A stretch of 64,000 bases of DNA from Riptortus pedestris (Eukaryota; Arthropoda; Insecta; Hemiptera; Alydidae). The stretch's first letter is position 1. Every line of letters starts with the position of its first letter. The DNA lies in NCBI GenBank assembly GCA_019009955.1, contig CM032233.1, positions 10,892,501 to 10,956,500 on the forward strand, in the 5' to 3' direction. The notes beneath the pieces were generated by a model that had not been told where the DNA came from, ran no database searches, and saw only the letters and a program-made list of their open reading frames with translations. Below are positions 33,159 to 45,077 of this stretch, in pieces. A program made the translations under genes and the position numbers.

Positions 33159-33504
33159 GTGTTCTTAGCAGTTGCTTTGCTTTGTTTCTTTCAGGTGATG
33201 TTAGACCTTTCATCCATTTTTCACCTCCTACGCAAGTAATTCGCGTTCCATGGCTTCTCGGGCATCCTGAATTTGTTGCACAATTAATTATTGCTTCTGC
33301 TGGCTCATGTTGACCTATTTCAAAATTTTTGTTAATGATCTTCTCATTGTTGTAGGTTAAGTACTCTCACCAGAACTCATCCATCGTCGCAGGTTTTAAT
33401 GAGGGCTTTAGCTGTTATAATGTAGTCTTTAAATTCTTTTGGTTGTACTACCCACAACCGGTTATCCTCACAATCTTCTTCCACACCTGTCCAGACTAAG
33501 GTTT

Positions 33505-33945
33505 CTACCTGAGTGGTAGTTTCTGACATCCGACAGTAATTAGTCTCCTTACAGTGGTCTTGTTCTCGTATCCAACTTCCAAGGGTATTTCGACGTTGCG
33601 CCAGATCATAATTTGTTCACCCATGTGCAGATTGATACCGTGGGGTATCATGAAGGCTGCACTGATGATAACTTTGTCCACTATGTCGGTGACAACAAAT
33701 ATATGATCAGCGCTGGTGTTGGCGATAGTCAGTCTCACCTTGGCTCTTCCATAGACGGTGGCTGATTCCCCAGTAGCAGTGTACTGTCATACGTTGTTTA
33801 ATGGTTCCACTGATCGTTTTACCAAATCAGGCCTAATTATGGACTGCGATGCCCTTGTGTCTATGGTGAGGACATGCTTCCTTCCGTTGATAAGCCCTCG
33901 AACTGTAAGGTTACTATTTTGTTGTTGTATTATAGGAATAGAGAT
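33505..33945 (-). pseudogene. Ty3/gypsy aspartic protease region, broken
   Basis: Two ORFs (33969-33787 and 33738-33505) cover a retropepsin-like region: GRKHVLTIDTRASQSIIRPD, then later AFMIPHGINLHMGEQIM and VGYENKTTVRRLI. The active-site triad DTGA reads DTRA, which would not be catalytic. The first ORF as drawn starts in the poly(A) tail of the inserted non-LTR element; true gypsy sequence begins at the target duplication (33935-33946). A frameshift separates the two ORFs around 33740-33790. Confidence 0.75.
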
Positions 33946-33946
33946 T
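33935..33946. repeat. Target-site duplication, 3' side of the non-LTR insertion
   Basis: GGAATAGAGATT, identical to 38171-38182. The last T may belong to the adjacent T run. Confidence 0.8.
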
Positions 33947-34510
33947 TTTTTTTTTTTGTGGCGTGTCAACCATTTTTGTCATTAACACCAAACCATTTTT
34001 GTGGATTATTGATCAAAATATTTTAATATGTATAATTCCATTATGTTTAGCAGTCAATATTATTAGTTAATGATTGCGATACGAGGTATAACATATTGGG
34101 AGGGTTAGATATAGGATTTTATTTTTGGTAAAACATTGTTCAGGCGGTGTCCTGCAATGGAGGGCTTGGCCACTGGAGGGAAAATGGCTGTGAGATGGCT
34201 AAAGCTCACTTTTAAGTATATACTGCCGGTGCTCCAGGAGTGAGGGCCATTCGCTCTGTCCCCCGGCAGATTGCTTGGCCCTCACAGATCCCGCTGATGG
34301 GTCTGGGGTCATGCTGCAGCCGCCTCCGTCGCTAGGCCCATTGGAGCTGTAGGAGAGTAGATTAGAGGTATGGGTAGAAGTAGACTAAATTAGGAGATAA
34401 GGAACTATGATCGGGAAGGTCTTTGATGGACGGAAAGGCTGTGACGGTCCCTGGGCGCTGCCTTCACTGTGCGGCCTGTGGCTGGCCCTTGGAGGAGGTG
34501 CTCGGCGTAC

Positions 34511-34525
34511 AGCGCCATCTGCTGG
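34511..34525 (-). promoter_or_regulatory. CTCF-like motif in the 3' UTR of the non-LTR element
   Basis: On the minus strand this reads CCAGCAGATGGCGCT, which matches the conserved CTCF core (CCASYAGRKGGCRS) at every position. It lies in a GC-rich 34140-34600 block. A single match can occur by chance, and AGATGGCGCT-like words are common in insect genomes, so function is not implied. Confidence 0.35.
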
Positions 34526-34940
34526 CCATATCCTCCAGCCTGTCAGCACCGGCCGCTTGCATGACTACAATTAGAACCGCCATGACTCAAAAATGATAGG
34601 GATCTGTGACATGTGATATCATGTGGAATGTGATATCTCTTTTGTATATTACAAGGATAAAATGATGCTTATATTATTTATGTTATTTATTTACTTATGT
34701 TTTAATAAATAGTTTTATGTTATAAATAATAGTTTTGAGGAAATATACAGTACTTCGTGAACAATATCTGAATCTCAAAAATATTCATTGATCCAGGTTT
34801 TAGCAAATTTTATGTATACTTGAAATATTTGTCTAATATATAAATGGTTGGTCTATGTAAATAGCAAGATAGGTGATATTCGAGGATTTTTGATAAAAGC
34901 TAGTAAATATATGTATTAGTAGTGTAGTAGTAGGTTGATG

Positions 34941-36089
34941 TCATGTGTTATGGTCATTGCCTAGAATTTCATCAAGTCCTCCTGAGATGTTGTAGAGGTT
35001 CCTGTTGTCCTGGTACTTAAGACAATCGTTGAGAAGGTGTTTGATACTAAGATTAGTGCCGCAAGTCTCGCAGATCGGAGGGTCCTCCTTTTTCATATGA
35101 TACAAGTGGGTGAGTCCAGTGTGACCGATCCTAAAGCATGTCAGCACAACCTCGTCCCATCTATTCTCCCGTACAGATATTGACCAGGCACGGCTAGTAG
35201 ACTTGATTTCGCAAAGCTTGTTATCGTCAACATTAAACCATTCTCTCTCCCATACACTTCTGATATCTTTTTTGATATTTAAAATAAAGTCCTGTCGTGT
35301 GATGAATGGAAATGATAAACCGGTAATACAGGCTTCTTTAGCGGCTTTGTCTGCTTTCTCGTTACCGGGGATGTTACAATGACTGGGAATCCAAAGGAGC
35401 TGAACCTTAATTTTATGTTTCTTTAGCTCTTCAATTGATTCCCTTATATGAATTATTATTGGATGTGTCGGGTATAGGTCATGGAGCGATATCAATGTCG
35501 ATAATGAGTCAGTTGATATGGTGATAGTGTCAGATGTAGGAATAGTTATATTCAGAGCTTTACTGATTGCAACTAATTCTGCTGTGTAATTTGATGTCAT
35601 GGGATTAAGTTTGAATTTATGGGTGAAAGTGTCATTCACAAAGGCCGCTCCAACACCACTTCCTTTAGATCCATCCGTGTATATTTTATTTGATTTTCCT
35701 ATTGAAGCGATTAATGTTTTGAATTCTATTAAAAGTATAGCAGGGTTTGTATATTTTTTGAGGTATTTTGTCATTAATAGATTAATATGTAGACGGCTTA
35801 GTGTCCATGGCTCTTTTACAGGACGAGTATCTGCTAAAATATTAGGTTCTATAATATTTAAGGTTTGTAGAGACTCGCATATTCTGTATATGAAACTCTT
35901 TCTTTTTAATCGGCAGTTCCTATTGACTAATATCTCGTTAAATGATTGGTTCAGTGGGTGAGAGAGTGAGGAGCGGATAGATGCATAGTAGCTAAGATTT
36001 AACTGATCCCTATGATGCCTTAGGGGTGGTTGTCTGTTTATATGGTCGATTAGTATGGGGTAATGATGAGAACCGTATAAGTCGTCTGC
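34941..36089 (-). pseudogene. Non-LTR ORF2 C-terminal part: endonuclease end joined to RNase H, RT absent
   Basis: The frame from 36089 is open to 34941. It begins VADDLYGSHHYPI, the last motif of the apurinic endonuclease (SDH degraded to SHH). Within about 20 codons it passes to PPLRHHRDQLNLSYY, a block that normally sits after the RT thumb. RNase H follows: IYTDGSKGSGVGAAFV, TAELVAISKALN, ISTDSLSTL and LLWIPSHCNIPGNEKADKAA, so the D-E-D residues are all present. The tail RIGHTGLTHLYHMKKEDPPI, then CETC and HLLNDCLKY, supplies the C-x2-C … H … C zinc site. The ~1.5-2 kb that should encode RT is missing, so the copy could not reverse-transcribe itself. Confidence 0.8.
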
Positions 36090-36680
36090 TACTCACCATG
36101 TAGCTCGAGAAAGAAGACCCGGGGTTATCAGGGAAAGGTCTATGTATGAATAGTTACCGCTGTCAATGCACAGATGAGTTGGGGAGTTTTCATTAAGAAT
36201 ATAGATATGAGAAGATTCAACGAAGGACTCAACTATACGACCTCTATGGTCAGTTTGTGAGGAGAACCAGAGAGTATTGTGACTATTGAAGTCGCCTAGG
36301 AGATATACTGGGGATGGGAGTTGTGATAGTAAGGTATTTAATTGCATTTCAGAGAAATGTTTGTTAGGTGGTAGATAGAGAGAACACAAAGAAAACTTAT
36401 CACTCGAGAGGACCTGTACGGCAACTGCTTGGAGAGGGGTATTGAGAGTGATTTCAACAACCGGAATATGATTAGCAACTAGGATACATACTCCACCACT
36501 GGAGATTAGACCCTCATGGCGGTCTCTTCTGTATGTAGTAAAGCGATTAAGGGTGAATGATTTAGTCTCGTTCAGACGAGTTTCCTGAATGCAAGTGATT
36601 TGAATTTCGTAGTCTCTGATTAAATTGATTAAATCGAGCTTATGAGATATTATACCGTTTAAGTTCCACTGTAAGATCAT
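36090..36680 (-). pseudogene. Non-LTR ORF2 endonuclease domain (exonuclease-endonuclease-phosphatase fold)
   Basis: The 195-codon ORF begins MILQWNLNGIISHKLDLINL and holds the expected order of AP-endonuclease motifs: QWNLNG, IQETRL (catalytic Glu), GGVCILV, YLPPN, LLGDFNSHNTLW (Asp-Asn pair) and SYIDLSLI. It terminates at a single TGA (36092-36090), after which the same frame continues into the fused RNase H portion. (36680-35774)/3 is a whole number, confirming phase. Without that stop the reading frame would be about 580 codons. The start matches the usual ORF2 start, where the endonuclease begins at or near the initiator. Confidence 0.85.
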
Positions 36681-36973
36681 GATTCGGGTTTATTGCGGAA
36701 TTAAGCTGAGGAATACCTTATTACTACAGTCTATAATACGGGCGATATTGATATCGTGCATGTTGCGTTATCGATGCGGTTTTTTCAATTTTTCTTTATG
36801 AGTATTATTAAAGGACACGGACGAAGAGCTGGAATACGGCCTTTTATTTAATTTGTCATTGAAATTTGTGTTATCATTATCTTTTGACTCCTTTTTTGAT
36901 TTATTGGGAGTTGGGTTGGGTTTATTGTTTATAACTGGTTTATTAGAAGAGGTAGATGGGGAAGTATCAGGAG

Positions 36974-37944
36974 TTATTTGTGCTTATTTTTAATTATATC
37001 ATTTTCTAGAACTGTAATTCTTTCCGTCAAGGAAGCAATTACATTAATTAATTTCTCAAAATTATTATTTAAAGTATCAGATGATGATGGTGCAGCTGCT
37101 ACTTTTGAGTATGAAACCTCAACATTACAGGTATTATTGCTTACAGGAAATCTTTGTTTATATACATTTTCGGCTTGATAATATGTTAGTCGGTCCTGAT
37201 TCCTTATTTTTTCAATTTCCTTTTCTTTTAAATATTTCGTACAGGTTCTGGACCACGCAGGGTGGTCATTTTTCCCACAATTCAATCATTTCTGTTCCTC
37301 CGTGCAAGGACCTTCGTGTTTTGTATGGCCACATTTTCCACAAATCATAACTGTACATGAACTAGCAAAATGCCGGTACTTATAACAATTAAAACATTGA
37401 ATCGGTGATGGCTCAAATGCCCGAACTTTTACTTTAAGAAAATCAAATGTGACGTATTCAGGAATTTCCCATTTTTCAAATTTGAGAGAATCCATGAATT
37501 TGTGGGAGTTTTGTTGCCCCTAACATTTTTGAACATTCTTTGTACCTTAATGACCCCCTGCTCTTCTAATTCAGTTTTAATTTCTTCATCGTTACAATTG
37601 GAGAGCCCAAAGCACGAGATGACTCCACGTGAGTAATTTAATGATTTATGTGCTGTAAAACTAATGTCTCTGCCATCAAAAGTTTTTATGTTGTTAAGAT
37701 TTTAAAAATCGTTTGCATCTATTTCTAATAGTATTGACCCAATTCTTAAAAATTTGACTATTGCTTTAGGAGCAAAGCCTTTAATAAATCTACAAACCAT
37801 AAATGGATTGTAGTTATTAAATTTTTTTTCATTGTCATTGATGGACATGAGAATAAATTTTTTGCACCATTTTAGTTTTAGGTTAAATAGAGATTTGATG
37901 TCTGGGTTTTTTTTTTTATTACTTGAGTTAACATCTACTTCCAT
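36974..37944 (-). pseudogene. Non-LTR ORF1 (gag-like, RRM-like region and CCHC zinc knuckles)
   Basis: From the ATG at 37944 the frame reads MEVDVNSSNKKKNPD, then FNNYNPFMVCRFIKGF, an RNA-binding region typical of non-LTR gag proteins. It breaks near 37702. After a frameshifted stretch it resumes at 37495 with zinc knuckles CFNCYKYRHFASSC, then CGKCGHTKHEGPC; after one stop at 37286 comes a third, CGKNDHPAWSRTC. A coiled-coil-like tail follows, NNFEKLINVIASLTERITVL. ORF1 proteins coat the element RNA. At least one frameshift and one nonsense codon mark it as inactive. Confidence 0.75.
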
Positions 37945-38170
37945 GATTACGATTTGATTATATTTATTTTATACTATTGAATAGCAAAAAATATGAAGCA
38001 GTGAAATTATAAAAATAAAAGGAATAATAGAAGGTAAATGACTTCGCAAGTATTGACTCGCAAGATTATATAGATAGACAGTTAACACTTCCCTGCTATC
38101 TGGTTAATCCGAGATAATCCCCGAAAGTGGCACAAGACGTCTGCACTGTTCAAAGGCTAGCTCGATACTG

Positions 38171-38182
38171 GGAATAGAGATT
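38171..38182. repeat. Target-site duplication, 5' side of the non-LTR insertion
   Basis: GGAATAGAGATT, identical to 33935-33946. The gypsy reading frame is in phase on the two sides of the duplication. Confidence 0.85.
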
Positions 38183-40140
<1,958 letters not shown>

Positions 40141-40149
40141 TACTCATAG

Positions 40150-40550
40150 TATGCACTGATAGCTTCACTGTTCTTCAGATTACATTGTCCAATAATTCAC
40201 TCACGATCACTGAAGTACACAAAAACACTGCACTGCTCAGTCCTTTATTTCGCGAAGTTAACGGCACTGCACTGTCTTAAACACGGCACTATATTGTTTT
40301 TTACAGAGTCACGCCACAACACTGTTCTTTATATAAAACACTTTACCACACTGCATCTAAGTTGAACTGAATGCTCTGATGATCACTTGAAGACAGCTGA
40401 GAACAAAACTTACTGAGGCATGCTGCGTCTCTTTTTTATAGCTTGTCGGAAAACGTCAAAGGGAATTGTCTGGACTCTTTGAGGTCTGGACTGGTATTGC
40501 CGAGAACGAACAGGACCGTCTGGCGGCACCCCTTTTATCTCCTCCGTACT
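40150..40550 (-). mobile_element. Probable 5' LTR/leader of the gypsy element
   Basis: On the minus strand this has a TATA-like GCTATAAAAAAGAGA (about 40443-40429) and, further down, a second TTATATAAAGAAC and an AATAAAGGAC polyadenylation-type signal (about 40245). It then runs into the gag N-terminus. The exact LTR ends and primer-binding site are not visible, and no second LTR was found because the 3' half of the element is lost. Confidence 0.4.
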
Positions 40551-40639
40551 TCCCAAATAAGTGACTATCTCTGTTTAATTTTTCATGTATTAAATTTTCA
40601 CAACATTACATTCATGTTCTATTTACTTAGGGAGGGGTT

Positions 40640-41219
40640 TGAGGATATTTCTCTTCGTTTTGGTTGTCGGTCCTGGTTTCCTGTTTGTTGCCTTCTTTTT
40701 CTTCCACTTAGCATACTCCAACCATCCTCACTTGACTGTCGACTTTGTATGTCATCAGTATTTTTAATGCGTCGCAGTAGTTCTTTGCCTCTTTGTATGT
40801 TGTGTTTGAAGTGGCTTCCACTGGTTTATCACTAGGACATCTATTACTAGACGGAGTATCAGTTCGGCCTGATTTAGTTTTATTTCTTTTCGGGCGTGAT
40901 TTAAGGTTAAGGTTTTTATTAACTTGTTCGATCTGGTTTGATATTTTTTCTAATGAGTTGTTTATCTAGGACATTACTTGGTCTAAGACATCAGTAATAA
41001 TATCTTGTCTTATTTCGTCTATGACTTCCGGATTTAGCTCCTTCTTTCTCCAGGCTTCATTGTGGTTTCCTGTAGATTTACCGGCCATCTCAGTGGGTTT
41101 GGGCCACTCATAATTTTCAGAAGCCTCCTGCGATCCATTAACTCTCATTTGGTCATTACCCAGCCCCAAAATCATTTTCACTAGATCGTTGATTTTTCAA
41201 TTGATGAAATCTTGGTTCA
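40640..41219 (-). pseudogene. Possible retroelement ORF1 N-terminus
   Basis: The minus-strand frame (ORF 41181-40966, then continuing after a stop) reads EVIDEIRQDIITDVLDQVM, then SLEKISNQIEQVNKNLN, a helical coiled-coil-prone segment. A basic, Ser/Thr-rich stretch follows, RPKRNKTKSGRTDTPSS. The layout resembles the N-terminal part of non-LTR or LTR gag proteins. No diagnostic zinc knuckle or RRM is present, so the identification is weak. Confidence 0.3.
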
Positions 41220-41544
41220 TTTTTTAAGTAGAAGGAAAAGGGGGTTACGAGAACACTCTCAAAAATACCTCAAAATCTCCTGAAAAGGGAAACGAACTAA
41301 CCTAACATTTTACAACACAAATATTTTTAAAAATCGATAAAAACAATGAGTTTTTCCTCCATAATTTATATAAAAAAATCTTAACAAGTAAGGAAAAAAA
41401 CATTAAAATAAGAAAAATTATGGAATTAATTTAATCATCATCACTTTCACTCTTTTTAGATTTACGCACCTTTTTCTTCTACTGATTATTTGTAAGTATG
41501 TAATAAATCTTTAGAACAAGAAGTTTATCAAACAATGCAAGAAA

Positions 41545-41930
41545 TATTCTCCAAAGTTTCAGATGAAGTCAATGAACAAGTTGCACCCTTCTATATTGAT
41601 ATGGATAAAATACATAATGATGATGAATGTTAAGAAAATATTTTAGTTATTTTCGATGATTGTGTTTTAGAAAATCAATATAAAATTAAAGAATATTTCG
41701 TGAGAGGAAGTCACAAAGACATATCATGTTTCTATCTAAATCAATGTTATTCTAAATTAGATAGACTATTTATCAGGAATAATGTAAATTTCTTATGCAT
41801 TTTTAAACAATCAGATCATTATCTAGATCTATTATATAAAGATTTTACTGAAACTGATTTTGACACAAAGCAGAAATTTAAAGAATTTTGTAATGTAACA
41901 AAAATAACCCAGGATATGGAAACTTGTTAA
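41545..41930 (+). pseudogene. Polinton/Maverick-like packaging ATPase (A32/FtsK type), C-terminal half
   Basis: After a short upstream block (QEIFSKVSDEVNEQVAPF) and one stop, the frame reads LVIFDDCVLENQYKIKEYF, then SHKDISCFYLNQCYSKLD, RNNVNFLCIFKQSDHYLDL and FKEFCNV. LVIFDD is a Walker B box. The following 'IKxYFxRGxHKxISxxYLxQ' layout is that of A32-like genome-packaging ATPases in Polintons and adintovirus-like elements. Walker A and the N-terminal half are missing. An inverted, diverged copy lies at 42448-42700. Confidence 0.6.
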
Positions 41931-41939
41931 AAGATTACT

Positions 41940-42345
41940 ATTATTTAAATTTTCTGTCAGTAACCATAGGTCAAATCTTTCGTTAGTTGGTTTAATTTTA
42001 TTACCTAATAACTCTGTAATGGAATATTTATTTGTAGTAGTAGAATTTGTGTTTTCAACTTCCATTTATTAGAGGGAAAAAAGTAGTCAGAATATTTTGT
42101 AGAATTTTTATTAACATGTATGGATTAGAATTTTTTATTAACCTGCAGAAAAAGAGGTAGTTGAAAGTTAAGTAAAGTTCCAATCTTAACTATATGATAT
42201 TTCTAAATCATTGTCTTCTATTTCAACTTTACTATCTCCAAGTCTAAATTCATGATTCTTATGAGATATTCCAAAATGTTTATCAGTTGTTATATTAAAA
42301 TTTTGAGATGGTATAGAACCTATTTTCGTTTTATTTTATTCTAAT
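41940..42345 (-). pseudogene. Other Polinton-like remnants in the loop of the inverted repeat
   Basis: A minus-strand ORF starts at 42065 (MEVENTNSTTTNKYSITELL, then NKIKPTNERFDLWLL). It shares its 17-base start context with the ORF at 26846. At 42330-42190 the minus strand reads SIPSQNFNITTDKHFGISHK, then FRLGDSKVEIEDNDLEI, similar in style to small uncharacterised proteins of insect Polinton-like elements. Neither has a known function, and both are broken. Confidence 0.3.
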
Positions 42346-42447
42346 ACAAGTTTTATTTTGTTCTAATACATGTTGTATCCCCTGATCTAAATGAGCTATG
42401 GTTTCACCAAGTTATTCAATTTTTGTTTAAGTTATAGATATGAAACC

Positions 42448-42700
42448 AAAATCATTACAAATTTCTTTAAATTTCTGCTTTGTCTCAAAATCAGTTCCAG
42501 CAAAATCTTTATATAATAGATCTAGATAATGATCTTATTTTATAAAAATGCATAAGACATTTACATTATTCCTGATCAATTGTCTATCTAATTTAGATAG
42601 AAACATGATATGTTTTTGTGTCTTCCTCTCACGAAATATTCTTTAATTTTATTTTGATTTTCTAAAACACATTCATCGAAAATAACTAAACTATTTTCTA
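42448..42700 (-). repeat. Inverted copy of the packaging-ATPase segment
   Basis: The reverse complement of 42448-42700 matches about 41640-41900 with scattered differences and a few indels. It includes the regions encoding the IKEYF and RNNVNFLC equivalents. The two arms face each other across ~550 bp. Confidence 0.8.
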
Positions 42701-42714
42701 TTTCTATTTTCTAT

Positions 42715-42862
42715 AGGCTGTATTGTCTGGGCGGTACTGGATCAGACTTGATCAGTCTGATAAATTCATCTTCCTTGATAGTAACAGCGAATTCCACTAT
42801 CAAGGAAGATGAATATGTCAGACATCAAGTCTGATCCAGTACCGCCCAGAATATACGGCCTA
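42715..42862. repeat. Hairpin 1 at the 5' edge of the Penelope RT
   Basis: AGGCTGTATTGTCTGGGCGGTACTGGATCAGACTTGAT and the next ~25 bp pair with CTATCAAGGAAGATGAATATG … CCGCCCAGAATATACGGCCT, leaving a loop of about 15 bp. The right arm is Penelope RT coding sequence, so the left arm is an inverted copy of it. Confidence 0.85.
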
Positions 42863-43990
42863 CCAAAAATCCACAAGGAGGATGTATCAACGAGACCAGT
42901 TGTAAACTCGATCAGATCAGCGTGCTATAGAGTTTTCAAGTACTTAGCAAGAAAGCTAAAACCGAGTATTGGCCTATCAGAGCATCATATAAAAGACTCT
43001 TCAGATTTTGTCAGGCAACTAAAGGACATCACGGCAGATGAACATGATCGGAAGGACAAAAAGGCTCCTCCACCCTTAATGGTTCATTTATTAAAAGAAA
43101 GTACTTTCATGGTGAACCATCCCATCTTCATTGCTGTGACGTGTTGTGGCAGTAGTTGACACCAGCTGTAGCTTGACGGGCTTCATCACTCAGGATTTGG
43201 GCTGGCTGGTGGAGGTCCATTATGAACGGAAGGATAAAAATGTCAAAAACACCTCCACTCTTAATGGTTCATTTATGAGTGGAGATGTTTTTGACTTTTT
43301 ATCCTTCCGTTCATAATGGACCTCCACCAGCCAGCCCAAATCCCGAGAGATGAACATGACTTGCTTGTCAGTTTTCATGTCAAATCGCTTTTTACTAAAA
43401 TTTCGGTCAATGAAAGAAGGGCTGACAGAAGAGGAAACCAGTCTAGCGAGCATTTGCCTAAAGTCTACTTATTTCCTATTCAATGGCAAATTCTATCAGC
43501 AAATGGACGGTACAAGCATAGGGTCACCATTGAGCCCAAATGCTGCAGATATTTACATGGAGAAGTTCGAAAGGACTGCAATTGGAACAGCACGACTGAA
43601 ACCAAAAATGTGGCGCAGATTTGTGGATGATACATTTACGGGTATTATATGGCCACATGGAGAGGACACTTTTGACGAGTTTCTTAACCACCTCAACTCT
43701 ATTCATCCAAACATCCTATTTACAATGGAACTAGAAAAGGACCGAAGGATACCATTTCTAGATGTTTTAGTTGAGAGATAGGCAAATGGACAGTCTGGCC
43801 ATTCAGTATACAGGAAACCTACACACACCAATAGATACAGATACTTACATTCCACCTCCACCCAGCACAGAAGAGTGGAATCATTCGTACACTGGATGAC
43901 GAAGATCTTGTTTATGATGTGAAAGCTCAGGTCAGAATAACAAATTTCAAGGACGTCATAGGAAATGTAACCGTATCTCTCAAAATGTCA
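42797..43990 (+). pseudogene. Penelope-like element reverse transcriptase, rearranged
   Basis: Block order on + is PPRIYGLPKIHKEDVSTRPV, HHIKDSSDFVRQLKDI, a disrupted stretch with a second hairpin (43030-43345), LVSFHVKSLFTKISVNE, FLFNGKFYQQMDGTSIGSPL, then SPNAADIYMEKFE, MWRRFVDDTFTGI and RIPFLDVLVER. YGLPKIHK, DGTSIGSPLSP and FVDDTF are Penelope RT hallmarks, and the catalytic Asp pair (about 43626-43631) is intact. After a stop at 43779-43781 the thumb continues as GHSVYRKPTHTNRYRYLHS. The frame changes near 43440. The endonuclease is absent here; a separate GIY-YIG remnant lies at 18.6 kb. Confidence 0.8.
43194..43341. repeat. Hairpin 2 inside the Penelope RT
   Basis: GATTTGGGCTGGCTGGTGGAGGTCCATTATGAACGGAAGG pairs with CCTTCCGTTCATAATGGACCTCCACCAGCCAGCCCAAATC. 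The pairing continues inward to CACCTCCACT/AGTGGAGATG around a short loop. Arms are about 65 bp. The right arm continues into RT coding sequence. Confidence 0.9.
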
Positions 43991-44220
43991 CATTAATGCA
44001 AAACCCCTTTTGTGTCATTTCGATGAAGTTTGTCTCCTATCCAACATTGTACATGTTCTTACTGTGAGTGAGTCTTGGCTCAAGCCATCCATATCAAATT
44101 TAATGGTGTATTTACCAGGATTTTCTCTTTTTAGGAATGATCGAATTGGTAGTAGAAGAGGTGGAGTAGCTATTTATGTCAAAGAACGCTACCAAGCAAA
44201 TATACTGTAATATTCAGAGT
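43990..44220 (+). pseudogene. Non-LTR endonuclease fragment (CR1/jockey-like)
   Basis: The frame 44010-44210 includes VHVLTVSESWLKPSISN, then FSLFRNDRIGSRRGGVAIYV. These match the SESWL (catalytic Glu) and NDR.GRRGGGVA.YV blocks of apurinic-type endonucleases in CR1- or jockey-like elements. Only about 65 codons remain between the Penelope remnant and unassigned sequence. The later catalytic motifs (GDFN, SDH) are absent. Confidence 0.65.
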
Positions 44221-44385
44221 ACAATAAAAACACAGAGTATATGCAAGACTTGTGTGATGGTCTTTTAGTGATATTCTAAATCTGTTTTTAGGGCAAGCAA
44301 TTGATTTGACTGTTATAGTTTGTATCTTTACATCTTCAATTATTACAGTTGTACAACAACCTTTTGAAATTGAGTATTATTTTGT

Positions 44386-44619
44386 TTGCAGTGTAAAATG
44401 GATATCGCTCTAATTATGCAGAGTCAGGCATTCGAGAGGCTGATGAACGAAATCATTAAACTTCTGGAGGATAAGATAACTATTGGGATCTCTTCGCTCC
44501 TCACTTTCTGTCTAATTGATGGGGAAACTGCACTGGTCTTTGGAAATCAGCTGATGCTCCTGTTGCTGAGAGCTTTGTCCAAAGATGACGTCTTGCTGCT
44601 GGGCGTGGTATCGACATAA
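44386..44619 (+). other. Unassigned open frame, 77 codons
   Basis: The frame reads MQCKMDIALIMQSQAFERLM, then TIGISSLLTFCLIDG. A pyrimidine tract ending TTTTGTTTGCAG lies just before it (44392), as at an exon start. I recognise no family. It may be chance or a decayed exon. Confidence 0.2.
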
Positions 44620-44941
44620 AGCCCAGAGTTGGGCCCTCTCAACTCCTGTCACCTCGCTATGTGGCTTGAAGAGGATTCATTATCGATATTATACTTAGAT
44701 TTAATATTCATATTATAAAGTAGCTATGTTACTTTATTAATTATATTATAAATAGATTTAATATTCATATTATAAGTAGCTATGTTCCTTTTTTAATTTT
44801 TATATATAGGTACATTGTTTTAGTCATTTTTACAAGATTACGTTTTTCATTACACACTATTTAACTGTAACAATGTATTAAGCTTTAATATCAACAATTT
44901 CTTCTTATATTAAATCAACATTACTTCTTATATTCTTTTAG

Positions 44942-45077
<136 letters not shown>

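Larger units (their letters stand above)
33946..38170 (-). mobile_element. I-type non-LTR retrotransposon inserted in the gypsy element, 4.2 kb
   Basis: The boundaries are exact. On + the sequence GGAATAGAGATT occurs at 33935-33946 and again at 38171-38182, a 12 bp target duplication (11 bp if the last T is taken as tail). A run of 13 T at 33945-33957 is the poly(A) tail of a minus-strand copy. Reading 5' to 3' it carries a ~225 bp leader, ORF1 (37944-36974), ORF2 endonuclease and RNase H with the RT missing (36680-34941), and a ~1 kb 3' UTR. RNase H plus CCHC-bearing ORF1 point to the I group rather than jockey proper. Confidence 0.85.
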
